This document shows positions 1 through 7,550 of a stretch of DNA of 12,001 bases, in pieces; position 1 is the first letter of the stretch, and every line of letters starts with the position of its first letter. The DNA is from UPXZ01 sp964345395 (GTDB lineage: Bacteria > Bacteroidota > Bacteroidia > Bacteroidales > Paludibacteraceae): positions 1 through 12,001 of the forward strand of contig CAYFRA010000052.1 in assembly GCA_964345395.1 (NCBI GenBank). Direction: 5' to 3'. The notes beneath the pieces are model-generated. The model worked only from the letters and a program-made list of their open reading frames with translations. It made no database searches and was not told the origin of the DNA. Made by a program: the position numbers and the translations under genes.

Positions 1-49
1 TAATCTATAAACTTTTACCTCTCTCTGTTGTTTTCATTTTAATTGACCA

Positions 50-70
50 TATTGCAATAGTCTATATTTA
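50..70 (+). promoter_or_regulatory. Possible sucA promoter/operator region
   Basis: The 126 bases ahead of sucA hold no gene. TATATTTA at 63-70 matches the Bacteroidota -7 element TAnnTTTG except at the last base, and no convincing TTTG box lies at the right distance upstream. Directly before it, at 50-59, is the perfect 10-base palindrome TATTGCAATA, which could be an operator. The start of the leader (1-49) is T-rich without a recognisable hairpin. The assignment is weak and rests on position and partial match only. Confidence 0.25.
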
Positions 71-126
71 CTGAACAAAATTTACAAAAAAAATATATAA
101 GCTTTTATTCTAATCATTTTTATTAC

Positions 127-2886
127 ATGAATAACTTCAAAGAGCTCAACCTGATGGATTTAGACGCCATAGAAGAGCTTTATCAGAAATTCAAAGAGAA
201 CCCCAACAGTGTAGATGAGAGTTTTCAAACTTTTTTTCAAGGCTTTGAATTGGGTTTCAAACATTACGAAGTGAAACCTGGCACATCGGCAACACAAAGT
301 GTAAAATCAGTCAGTGCCACGATGGATAGCGACTCAATCAAAGAGACTGCTGTGATGAATCTCATCAATGGGTATCGCCGTCGGGGTCATCTTTTCACCA
401 AAACAAACCCAGTACGAACACGCCGCACCTACTCTCCAACCCTCGATATCGAGAATTTTAAGTTGGAAACCAAAGACTTAGATGAGGAGTTTGAAGCGGG
501 ACGTGAAATTGGTATAGGTAGAGCTACCTTACGCGAAATTGTGGGTCATTTAGAAGAGACCTACTGCAAATCAATAGGGGTAGAATATCGCTATATGACC
601 AAGCCTGAAATAGTGCAATGGCTACAAAAGAAGATGGAAAGCTCTCGCAATCAAGAGAATTTTAGCAACGAGAGCAAGCTGTCTATTTTAGACAAACTGA
701 TTGAAGCATCAGGCTTTGAAGATTATTTGCATAAAAAATTTGTAGGTCAAAAGCGTTTTTCATTAGAAGGATCAGAAAGTATCATCCCAGCTTTAGACGC
801 CATAATAGCCGATGGAGCCAAATATGATGTGAATGATATTGTGATAGGGATGGCACATCGTGGAAGATTGAACGTGCTAACCAACACGATGAAAAAACCT
901 TATGCTCAAATTTTTAGGGAATTTATTGCTCAAAATTATGAAAGCGGCATAATGTATGGTGATGTAAAATACCATTTGGGATACAACAATACATTTGATT
1001 ATGATGGACGAGAAATATCTATTTCGCTTGCTCCTAACCCCTCACATTTAGAAACTGTAAATCCAGTAGTAGAGGGCATTGCAAAAGCAAAAATAGAACA
1101 CGAGCACAATAACAACTATAACAGTGTGCTACCAATCCTTATTCATGGCGATGCAGCTATCGCAGGGCAAGGCATAGTGTATGAAACCATTCAGTTTTCA
1201 AAATTAGATGGTTACAAAACAGGCGGTACCATCCATATTGTGATTAACAATCAAGTTGGTTTCACCACCAATTACCTACAAGCTCGCTCAAGTACTTACT
1301 CTACAGATGTGGCAAAAATAACTCAATCACCTGTTTTTCATGTCAATGGTGATGACACAGAAGCAGTGGTCTATGTGGCTAAATTGGCATTAGAGTTTCG
1401 TCAGCGCTACAATATTGATGTATTTATTGATTTACTATCTTATCGGAAATATGGACACAATGAAGGTGATGAACCTCGTTTTACCCAACCAAAACTTTAC
1501 GACATCATTGCAAAACACAAAAACCCTCGTGATATTTACGCCAACAAACTGATTGAAGATGGAATTATTACACAAAGTGAATTCAATAAAAAAGTGGAGC
1601 GTTTTAAAGAGAAATTAGATAAAGATTTTGATAAATCGGTAGATTCAAACAAATTAAAACTGCAAGCCTTCTTTGAGAAAAAATACAAAGATATTAAACT
1701 TCCACAAAAGTCAGATTTTGAAAAAGAGACAGATACCAAAATATCAAAAGAGCTGTTTTTGAAGTTAGCCGCAAACATCACTACCCTACCCGATGGATTG
1801 AATTTTTATAACAAAACTGTTCGCCTTTTCAAACAGCGAGCAGATATGATTGAAAACGATACTTATGATTGGGCAATGGGTGAAATGATGGCATATGCCT
1901 CATTAGCCAGCGAGCAATATGCAGTGAGATTGAGTGGACAAGACTCGGAGCGTGGTACATTTTCACACCGACATGCTGAAATTATCACCGAAGATGGAGA
2001 AGAAAAATATTTCCCACTGAAAAACTTGGGAGTTGAGCAAGCCGATGTACGAGTAATCAACTCACCATTAAGCGAATATGGCATTCTCGGTTTTGAGTAT
2101 GGCTATGCCTTAGCCCAACCTTATGGTTTAACCATTTGGGAGGCTCAATTTGGCGACTTTTTTAACGGTGCACAAATTATTGTGGATCAATATATCTCTT
2201 CGGCCAAAGAGAAATGGGGGATTAAATCTGGTTTGGTACTTTATCTTCCTCACGGTTACGAGGGTCAAGGAGCAGAGCATTCAAGCGGTAGGATGGAGCG
2301 CTTTCTAAGCCTTTGTGCCAATTACAACATGCAAATAGTAAACCCTACTACTCCTGCCAACCATTTCCACGCTGTTCGTCGTCAATTGCATCGCAATATA
2401 CGCGTTCCATTGATTATGTTTACACCCAAAAGCCTTTTGCGTCACCCTGAAGCAATCTCTTCGATGGCTGATTTTACAGAAGATAATTTCCAAGAAATTT
2501 ATTTAGATAATATTTTGAAAGAGAAAAAAAAAGCAAAACGCCTGATTCTCTGTTCTGGTAAAATTTATTATGAATTAGAAACGGCACGCAAAGAGTTGAA
2601 TGTAAACGATGTTTCAATCATACGAATTGAACAAATTTACCCATTCCCTCACAAACAACTGAATGATTTGTTGAAAACTTACAACAAAGAGATCGAATTG
2701 GTGTGGGTGCAAGAGGAGCCTTATAATATGGGTGCAGCCTTATTTGTAAAAAATGAGTTGAGCGATAAAAATATCAAAATCATCAGTCGCCCAGCAAGTG
2801 GTGTTACTTCAGAAGGACTGACAGCTATGCACAAAGTGCAACAAGCAGAGATTTTGCAACAAGCTGTTACAATTAACGACAAATAA
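127..2886 (+). CDS. sucA: 2-oxoglutarate dehydrogenase E1 component (thiamin-dependent)
   Basis: This is the E1 subunit of the cytoplasmic 2-oxoglutarate dehydrogenase complex. It decarboxylates 2-oxoglutarate with thiamin diphosphate and passes the succinyl group to the lipoyl arm of E2 in the TCA cycle. At 919 residues it is close to the E. coli length of 933. Visible landmarks in order: an N-terminal E2-contact region (about residues 3-45, NLMDLDAIEELYQKF); AHRGRLNVL near 243-251; HGDAAIAGQG at 340-349; the thiamin/Mg region with GDD at 408-410, continuing to GHNEGDEP at 443-450; RGTFSHRHAE at 609-618; and LPHGYEGQGAEHSS at 707-720 in the transketolase-like pyrimidine domain. The conserved C-terminal WVQEEPYNMGA is present. 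The reading frame is intact, and the start gives the expected N-terminus. sucB follows after 36 bases, so the two are very probably co-transcribed. No E3 gene is nearby. Confidence 0.97.
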   Translation: MNNFKELNLMDLDAIEELYQKFKENPNSVDESFQTFFQGFELGFKHYEVKPGTSATQSVKSVSATMDSDSIKETAVMNLINGYRRRGHLFTKTNPVRTRRTYSPTLDIENFKLETKDLDEEFEAGREIGIGRATLREIVGHLEETYCKSIGVEYRYMTKPEIVQWLQKKMESSRNQENFSNESKLSILDKLIEASGFEDYLHKKFVGQKRFSLEGSESIIPALDAIIADGAKYDVNDIVIGMAHRGRLNVLTNTMKKPYAQIFREFIAQNYESGIMYGDVKYHLGYNNTFDYDGREISISLAPNPSHLETVNPVVEGIAKAKIEHEHNNNYNSVLPILIHGDAAIAGQGIVYETIQFSKLDGYKTGGTIHIVINNQVGFTTNYLQARSSTYSTDVAKITQSPVFHVNGDDTEAVVYVAKLALEFRQRYNIDVFIDLLSYRKYGHNEGDEPRFTQPKLYDIIAKHKNPRDIYANKLIEDGIITQSEFNKKVERFKEKLDKDFDKSVDSNKLKLQAFFEKKYKDIKLPQKSDFEKETDTKISKELFLKLAANITTLPDGLNFYNKTVRLFKQRADMIENDTYDWAMGEMMAYASLASEQYAVRLSGQDSERGTFSHRHAEIITEDGEEKYFPLKNLGVEQADVRVINSPLSEYGILGFEYGYALAQPYGLTIWEAQFGDFFNGAQIIVDQYISSAKEKWGIKSGLVLYLPHGYEGQGAEHSSGRMERFLSLCANYNMQIVNPTTPANHFHAVRRQLHRNIRVPLIMFTPKSLLRHPEAISSMADFTEDNFQEIYLDNILKEKKKAKRLILCSGKIYYELETARKELNVNDVSIIRIEQIYPFPHKQLNDLLKTYNKEIELVWVQEEPYNMGAALFVKNELSDKNIKIISRPASGVTSEGLTAMHKVQQAEILQQAVTINDK

Positions 2887-2922
2887 TTTTGAAATAAAAA
2901 CAAATAATTTAGATATAAAATC

Positions 2923-4113
2923 ATGGCAATAATTGAAATTAAAGTACCCAGCCCCGGTGAATCAATTACAGATGTTGATTTGTATAATTGGTTAGTTGAA
3001 GATGGAAGTTTTGTTGAAAAAGATACCGAGATTGCTGAATTAGACTCCGCCAAAGCTACATTGACAGTTGTGGCAGAGGAGTCGGGCAAAATCAAATTTA
3101 TGGCTAACGAGGGCGACACCATTGATGTAGGCTCTGTATTATGCACCATTGACACTGCGGCTGCTGCTGAAAAACCTACCCAACAAGTAGAAGAGAAAAA
3201 AAGTGAACCAAACTCTATTAAAGAAGAGGTAGAGGTTAAAACAACCGAAAAGCAAACAAAACAAAGTAGTGTAAATGAACTTGTAGAGCAATTAAAATCA
3301 CTGAACTCTGCTGATTTGAAGAGCGTGATGAGCTCTATTGAGAGCTCAAACAGTGAAATTTTGCATACAAAAGAGGTCAACCGCAGCTCAAATACAGAGA
3401 GAATGAGTTCGCTTCGCCGCAAACTTAGCGAACGTTTGGTTTCGGTAAAAAATGAAACCGCTATGCTTACCACTTTCAACGAAGTGGATATGAAGCCAAT
3501 AATGGATTTGCGTAAAAAATATCAAAACCAATTTGTAAACCGCCACGGTATTAAATTGGGAATGATGTCTTTCTTTATGAAAGCGAGTGCTATAGCTCTG
3601 CAAGAGTATCCCACTGTCAATGCTATGCTACAAGGTGAGGAGATGACCACTTACAACTATGCTGATATTTCAGTAGCAGTGAGCACACCAAAAGGCTTGA
3701 TGGTGCCAGTAGTCAGAAATGTGGAGAGTTTAAGTTTAGCAGAAATTGAGTTAGAGATAGCTGATTTAGCTGAAAAAGCAAGAACAGGAAAAATTACAAT
3801 ACCTGAAATGAGTGGTGGTACTTTCACCATTACCAATGGCGGCGTGTTTGGCTCAATGATGTCAACACCAATTATCAATCCACCACAATCGGCAATTTTA
3901 GGAATGCACAATATCATAGAACGACCTGTAGTGATAAATGGCGAAATCACCGTTCGTCCGATGATGTATATCGCCCTTTCGTATGACCACCGTGTCATTG
4001 ATGGCCGCGAATCGGTTAGTTTTTTAGTTAGAGTAAAACAACTGCTCGAAAATCCCACCGATTTGATCTTAGGAAGTGGCATACAAGCTGACAAAGTTTT
4101 ATTAGACATCTAA
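2923..4113 (+). CDS. sucB: Dihydrolipoyllysine-residue succinyltransferase (E2 of 2-oxoglutarate dehydrogenase)
   Basis: This is the E2 core of the 2-oxoglutarate dehydrogenase complex, which moves the succinyl group from E1 to CoA. At 396 residues it is near the E. coli length of 405. Residues 1-78 form one lipoyl domain; the lipoylated lysine is K44 in ELDSAKATL. Residues 79-114 are a flexible linker rich in K, E, Q and T. The catalytic acyltransferase domain runs from about 158 (ERMSSLRRKLSERLV) to the end, with the active-site motif SYDHRVIDG giving H356 and D360. The odd point is residues 115-150: this helix-prone segment (SSVNELVEQLKSLNSADLKS) shows neither the SPAARKLA-like helix nor the GTGxxGRI loop of a canonical peripheral subunit-binding domain. 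It is paired with sucA just upstream, and a strong terminator follows. A succinyl rather than acetyl substrate is inferred mainly from that pairing. Confidence 0.95.
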   Translation: MAIIEIKVPSPGESITDVDLYNWLVEDGSFVEKDTEIAELDSAKATLTVVAEESGKIKFMANEGDTIDVGSVLCTIDTAAAAEKPTQQVEEKKSEPNSIKEEVEVKTTEKQTKQSSVNELVEQLKSLNSADLKSVMSSIESSNSEILHTKEVNRSSNTERMSSLRRKLSERLVSVKNETAMLTTFNEVDMKPIMDLRKKYQNQFVNRHGIKLGMMSFFMKASAIALQEYPTVNAMLQGEEMTTYNYADISVAVSTPKGLMVPVVRNVESLSLAEIELEIADLAEKARTGKITIPEMSGGTFTITNGGVFGSMMSTPIINPPQSAILGMHNIIERPVVINGEITVRPMMYIALSYDHRVIDGRESVSFLVRVKQLLENPTDLILGSGIQADKVLLDI

Positions 4114-4140
4114 GCGAAACTCAAATAGCGAATATTTACC

Positions 4141-4181
4141 AACCACCTCTCTCTTTTTTATAATTTAGAGAGGTGGTTTTT
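4141..4181 (+). terminator. Rho-independent terminator of sucAB
   Basis: A perfect 12-base-pair stem pairs AACCACCTCTCT (4141-4152) with AGAGAGGTGGTT (4167-4178). The loop is 14 bases and a T run reaches 4181. It begins 28 bases after the sucB stop and separates sucAB from the transaldolase unit. Confidence 0.9.
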
Positions 4182-4222
4182 GATTTATTATTTCATCGTT
4201 TTGTTGTTAGATTTGACAAATA

Positions 4223-4254
4223 ATTGATAGTTTCATAATAAAGTTATAACTTTG
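4223..4254 (+). promoter_or_regulatory. Promoter of the transaldolase gene
   Basis: TAACTTTG at 4247-4254 matches the Bacteroidota -7 consensus TAnnTTTG exactly. ATTG at 4223-4226 is a near match to the -33 TTTG box, with a 20-base spacer. The expected transcription start near 4261 gives a leader of about 40 bases before the transaldolase start. Confidence 0.6.
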
Positions 4255-4275
4255 AAACATTAATTTTTGAGTAAT

Positions 4276-4323
4276 ATGTCTAATTTAAAAATTTCGGACT
4301 ATGAACTTACTTACACAACTTAA
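4276..4323 (+). other. Possible 15-codon leader ORF overlapping the tal start
   Basis: ATG at 4276 opens a frame encoding MSNLKISDYELTYTT and stops with TAA at 4321-4323. It lies just after the predicted transcription start and overlaps the first 23 bases of tal in another frame. If translated, it could couple to or compete with tal initiation. There is no supporting homology, and an upstream ATG in an AT-rich leader can arise by chance. Confidence 0.2.
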
Positions 4324-5257
4324 AGCTTATACCAAGGTTGTAGCTGATACTGGTGATTTTGAATCAATGAAAACTTACAAACCGACAGATGCAACTACCA
4401 ACCCTTCTCTGATTTATCAAGCTTCGCAAGATGAGAAATACAAGCATTTGATTGATGACGCTATAGCTTACGCTCGCAAAGAGGATGACGACATAAAAGA
4501 GCAACTCAGCAAAGCGATGGACAAATTGGCTGTAAACTTCGGACTTGAAATATTGAAAATTGTACCTGGACGAGTATCTACGGAAGTGGATGCAAGACTC
4601 TCATTTGATACTGAAGCCACCGTAAAGAAAGCAAAAGAACTCATTGCTCTTTATGAAAAATCGGGCATTGATCGCAGTAGAGTATTGATAAAAATTGCCG
4701 CCACTTGGGAAGGTATCAAAGCTGCCGAGATATTGGAAAAAGAGGAGATACATTGCAATGTAACACTGCTATTTTCACTTCCTCAGGCAATTGCTTCAGC
4801 CGAAGCAGGCGTCAGACTGATATCACCTTTTGTAGGAAGAATTTTGGATTGGCACAAAAAAGCAATAGGTGCTGAAATGCTTGAAAACATCGAAGACCCT
4901 GGCGTAACATCAGTCAAACAAATTTACAACTATTACAAAAAGTTTGGCTACCCCACACAAATTATGGGAGCAAGCTTCAGAAACATTGGTGAAATTGTAG
5001 CGTTAGCCGGTTGTGATTTGCTAACAATATCGCCTGCTCTGCTACAAGAACTTGAAACAACAGAGGGTGATTTGGAGAGAAAGCTGAGCAACGAAACTGC
5101 ATTCCAACAAGAAATAGAACGCATCGAAATGGATGAAAAAACATTCAGATGGATGTTGAATGAAAATGCAATGGCTACTGAAAAGTTAGCAGAAGGAATC
5201 CGCAATTTCACTAAGGATTTGATTGAATTAGAGAAACAAATTGAAACTTTACTGTAA
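4301..5257 (+). CDS. tal: Transaldolase, TalB type (class I aldolase fold)
   Basis: Transaldolase of the non-oxidative pentose phosphate pathway, in the cytoplasm. It transfers a dihydroxyacetone unit from sedoheptulose 7-phosphate to glyceraldehyde 3-phosphate through a Schiff base. Its 318 residues are one more than E. coli TalB, and it aligns with that enzyme along its whole length without a large gap. Visible motifs: VVADTGD (13-19, catalytic Asp16), the family signature DATTNPSL (30-37), VPGRVSTEVDARLS (88-101, with Glu95), the Schiff-base lysine K131 in RVLIKIAATWEG, and SPFVGRILDW in the phosphate-binding region. The start at 4301 is supported by alignment of MNLLTQLKAYTKVVADTGD with the TalB N-terminus. 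It is the long TalB form, not the roughly 215-residue TalC/Fsa form. A small outer-membrane protein gene follows 21 bases later, probably on the same transcript, though no functional link is evident. Confidence 0.95.
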   Translation: MNLLTQLKAYTKVVADTGDFESMKTYKPTDATTNPSLIYQASQDEKYKHLIDDAIAYARKEDDDIKEQLSKAMDKLAVNFGLEILKIVPGRVSTEVDARLSFDTEATVKKAKELIALYEKSGIDRSRVLIKIAATWEGIKAAEILEKEEIHCNVTLLFSLPQAIASAEAGVRLISPFVGRILDWHKKAIGAEMLENIEDPGVTSVKQIYNYYKKFGYPTQIMGASFRNIGEIVALAGCDLLTISPALLQELETTEGDLERKLSNETAFQQEIERIEMDEKTFRWMLNENAMATEKLAEGIRNFTKDLIELEKQIETLL

Positions 5258-5278
5258 AAATTCGCCAAAACAAACTAT

Positions 5279-5980
5279 ATGAATAAAGTAATAACAATAA
5301 GCATAATCCTATTGAGTGTCATTAAGTTAAATGCTCAAATCAGCTATTATGTTGGCGGGCATCTATCCCCATCAATGATACCAAACAGCAAGCTTGCAAT
5401 ACAAACAGCTAAGGAATCTGACAAACCCAATTATAAGCTCTTCAAAAGTGAAGGCTATATGGCTCAATACACAAATGGTATTGGTTTTGATGTTTTTGTA
5501 GGTGCCAATTATTTTATTCAAGAAAACTTAAGTTTTGATAGCGAACTCCTCCTCAACAATAGCAACTACACTCAGCAATTGTCGGTTAAAACTCAATATC
5601 TATATCAAGATATTAGTAATGGCAAATATGAGGAAGTTAAAGATTTGACAAACACAGAAAGTACTACCGACAACTTCAATGTCGGTTTTATCAACTTGCC
5701 GTTGGGGGTTTCATATTACCTGTTAGACGATCACAACTTGGCTGTCGGATTGGGTTTATCGCCATCGCTCCTTCTTTTTGCCAAAAACAAGGGTATCCAA
5801 TCGACTGAACTAAATCGACTGGCAATGGGGATGTATCTCAACTTGAGGTATGAGGTAAAAAGAGATATTTGGCTGACAATCAACTTTCAAGAAAACAGTA
5901 CAAAACTATACAAAACAGAATTGAAACAGAGTTTTTCAAATCTTCGAATGCTGAAACTTGGGCTAAAATATTATTTGTAA
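5279..5980 (+). CDS. Secreted outer-membrane beta-barrel protein (PorT-like family)
   Basis: This is a 233-residue protein with a clear signal peptide: MNK, a hydrophobic run to about residue 17, and likely cleavage after LNA at 19. The mature part has the alternating pattern of a small beta-barrel. Glycine- and aromatic-rich strands recur (ISYYVGGHLSPSM, GIGFDVFVGANYFI, FNVGFINLPLGVSYYLL, LAVGLGLSPSLLL, YLNLRYEV). The chain ends in a strand, RMLKLGLKYYL, that fits an outer-membrane insertion signal. The strand INLPLGVSYYL is typical of the outer-membrane beta-barrel domain common in Bacteroidota PorT-like proteins. The specific function is unknown; these proteins range from structural barrels to secretion accessory factors. 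The gene sits 21 bases after tal with no obvious promoter of its own. No terminator is visible after it. Confidence 0.75.
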   Translation: MNKVITISIILLSVIKLNAQISYYVGGHLSPSMIPNSKLAIQTAKESDKPNYKLFKSEGYMAQYTNGIGFDVFVGANYFIQENLSFDSELLLNNSNYTQQLSVKTQYLYQDISNGKYEEVKDLTNTESTTDNFNVGFINLPLGVSYYLLDDHNLAVGLGLSPSLLLFAKNKGIQSTELNRLAMGMYLNLRYEVKRDIWLTINFQENSTKLYKTELKQSFSNLRMLKLGLKYYL

Positions 5981-6079
5981 ATATAAGTACTATAAATTGG
6001 TTATTTTCATTATTAATTTTGAAAACTACATACTCACAATGTTATAAATGTTAAATAATTCGATTTCAGTATCATTTAT

Positions 6080-6111
6080 TTTGCCTTCAAAATATCTTTT
6101 TCATATCTTTG
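6080..6111 (+). promoter_or_regulatory. Promoter of the ndk-M23 peptidase operon
   Basis: TTTG at 6080-6083 and TATCTTTG at 6104-6111 match both boxes of the Bacteroidota sigma-ABfr consensus exactly, with a 20-base spacer. This is the best promoter in the window. The predicted start near 6118 leaves a leader of about 36 bases. The rest of the 173-base gap (5981-6153) holds no gene and no clear terminator for the upstream unit. Confidence 0.75.
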
Positions 6112-6153
6112 AGCGTTATTACAATAAGTATAAAGTAAAAGAAATTTCCAAAT

Positions 6154-6615
6154 ATGGAAGATACCTTAGTCATTTTCAAACCTTCAGCAATCCAACGAGC
6201 AATTGTTGGGACAATAATGCAACGATTTGAGCGTAAAGGCTTGCAATTGGTAGGTATTAAAATGATGCAACTCACTGATGAGATATTGAATGAGCATTAT
6301 GCACATCTCGCAGATCGCCCCTTTTTCCAAAGAATCAAAGATGGAATGTCAGCAGCACCTGTTATTGTCAGTTGTTGGAGAGGCCCTGAGGCTATTCGAG
6401 TTGTGCGTGAAATGACTGGTGAAACAAATGGACGCAATGCTATATCGGGTACCATTAGAGGTGATTTCAGTGTAAGCATTCAAGAGAATATTATTCATAC
6501 ATCAGACAGTGTTGAAAATGCAAAAGAGGAGTTGAATCGTTTTTTCAATGATGATGAGATATTTAATTATGACAATCCACTAAAGAAATTTCTATATATA
6601 AACGAAGATATATAA
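6154..6615 (+). CDS. ndk: Nucleoside diphosphate kinase
   Basis: Transfers the gamma-phosphate of ATP to nucleoside diphosphates through a phosphohistidine intermediate, keeping cytoplasmic NTP and dNTP pools in balance. It has 153 residues, slightly longer than the 143 of E. coli. Seen: TLVIFKPSAIQR at 4-15 with the conserved Lys9; RPFFQRIKDGM at 55-65; TNGRNAISGTIRGDFS at 91-106; and the active-site histidine H115 in NIIHTSDS, followed by SVENAKEELNRFF. The active site has HTSDS where most relatives have HGSDS or HASDS, and the usual KPDAVQRG is KPSAIQRA. The wording TNGRNA and the C-terminal extension after DDEIF resemble the Bacteroidales form. It is the first gene of an operon with a strong promoter, and the M23 peptidase gene begins 6 bases after its stop. 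Confidence 0.95.
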   Translation: MEDTLVIFKPSAIQRAIVGTIMQRFERKGLQLVGIKMMQLTDEILNEHYAHLADRPFFQRIKDGMSAAPVIVSCWRGPEAIRVVREMTGETNGRNAISGTIRGDFSVSIQENIIHTSDSVENAKEELNRFFNDDEIFNYDNPLKKFLYINEDI

Positions 6616-6621
6616 GTAATT

Positions 6622-7539
6622 ATGAATTTTAAAAGAATTTCCATTACTCTAATCGCTTTTCTACTGGTTTTCGTTAATCTTAGTCAAGCTCAAATCAAAG
6701 TAATCGCGGCACCTGGCAACATGAAAAATAAAGCCAAAAAGAATTTTCCTATACAAAACTTACCCGAAGTTGATACAGACAACATCTATAAGGAACTTTT
6801 GAACGACCTCAGCGACGACTTGATGGAAAACCACCCCGCATACGATATCTACAACGACAGCTGGAGCAGCTCTTCAATTAACCCCTATAATGTATCATTA
6901 AGTAATCTACCCGATTCTTTTGTAGTTGACTTATCTGGCTTTGTATCGCCTGTTGAAGGTGGACGAGTTTCATCTAATTTTGGTCCCAGAAGATATCGTT
7001 ATCATTACGGAATTGATATTGCTATACCTATTGGAACACCAATAGTTTCTTCATTTGATGGCAAAGTAAGAATTATCAGAAATGATCCTCGTGGATATGG
7101 TAACTATATCGTTGTTAGGCACGATAATGGATTAGAAACGGTATATGCACACTTGAGTAAAATAAAAGTTGAGTTGAATGAAGATGTAAAAGCTGGTGAG
7201 TTAATTGCCTTTAGCGGAAACACTGGTAGGTCAACAGGGCCACACCTCCATTTTGAAACAAGATTTGTAGGCAATGCCTTTAATCCTGCTAACATCATTG
7301 ACTTCAACGAACGTCGCGTGTATGCCGATAATTACACACTAACCAAAAGGGTCAACTTTGGTTATCAACAACAAAAAGCGAGTTCTTCACAAATGGCAAG
7401 ATATTATAAAGTTAAAAGCGGTGATACCTTAGGAAGAATTGCATCAAGAAATAGAACTACCGTTGCTAAATTGAAGAGCTTGAACCGCAACATCAACCCA
7501 AATAAATTGCGTGTTGGGCAACGAATACGAATTTCATAA
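6622..7539 (+). CDS. Secreted M23 family metallopeptidase with C-terminal LysM domain
   Basis: Predicted peptidoglycan endopeptidase or amidase activator of 305 residues, acting in the periplasm. The signal peptide is about residues 1-23, with likely cleavage after SQA; there is no lipobox cysteine. Residues 24-105 are a polar, acidic, low-conservation region. The M23 (LytM-like) domain spans about 106-232. Its zinc ligands H128 and D132 (HYGID) and H210 (HLHFE), and the catalytic histidines H177 (YAHL) and H208, are all present, so it looks enzymatically competent, unlike EnvC and NlpD, which have lost these residues. A single LysM domain at 261-304 (YYKVKSGDTLGRIASRNRTT) should bind glycan. 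The exact bond cleaved cannot be told. It is co-transcribed with ndk, with a 6-base gap. A bidirectional terminator follows. Confidence 0.9.
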   Translation: MNFKRISITLIAFLLVFVNLSQAQIKVIAAPGNMKNKAKKNFPIQNLPEVDTDNIYKELLNDLSDDLMENHPAYDIYNDSWSSSSINPYNVSLSNLPDSFVVDLSGFVSPVEGGRVSSNFGPRRYRYHYGIDIAIPIGTPIVSSFDGKVRIIRNDPRGYGNYIVVRHDNGLETVYAHLSKIKVELNEDVKAGELIAFSGNTGRSTGPHLHFETRFVGNAFNPANIIDFNERRVYADNYTLTKRVNFGYQQQKASSSQMARYYKVKSGDTLGRIASRNRTTVAKLKSLNRNINPNKLRVGQRIRIS

Positions 7540-7550
7540 ATAAAAAATAT

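Noticed and set aside
17..26. ACCTCTCTCT near the window start, also found in the sucAB terminator stem
   Set aside because: Only 10 bases of a simple CT-rich sequence are shared and there is no matching arm near position 17, so it is not a second terminator or a meaningful repeat.
2721..3479. A 252-codon open frame on the minus strand across the sucA end and sucB start
   Set aside because: It is antisense to two clearly conserved genes, is serine- and phenylalanine-rich in the way of a shadow frame, and resembles no known protein.
3657..4109. A 150-codon open frame on the minus strand inside sucB
   Set aside because: It lies wholly within the conserved catalytic domain of SucB and has no domain signature or promoter.
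6048..6230. A 60-codon open frame running from the ndk upstream region into ndk
   Set aside because: It spans the clear ndk promoter and the ndk start in another frame, and has no recognisable content.
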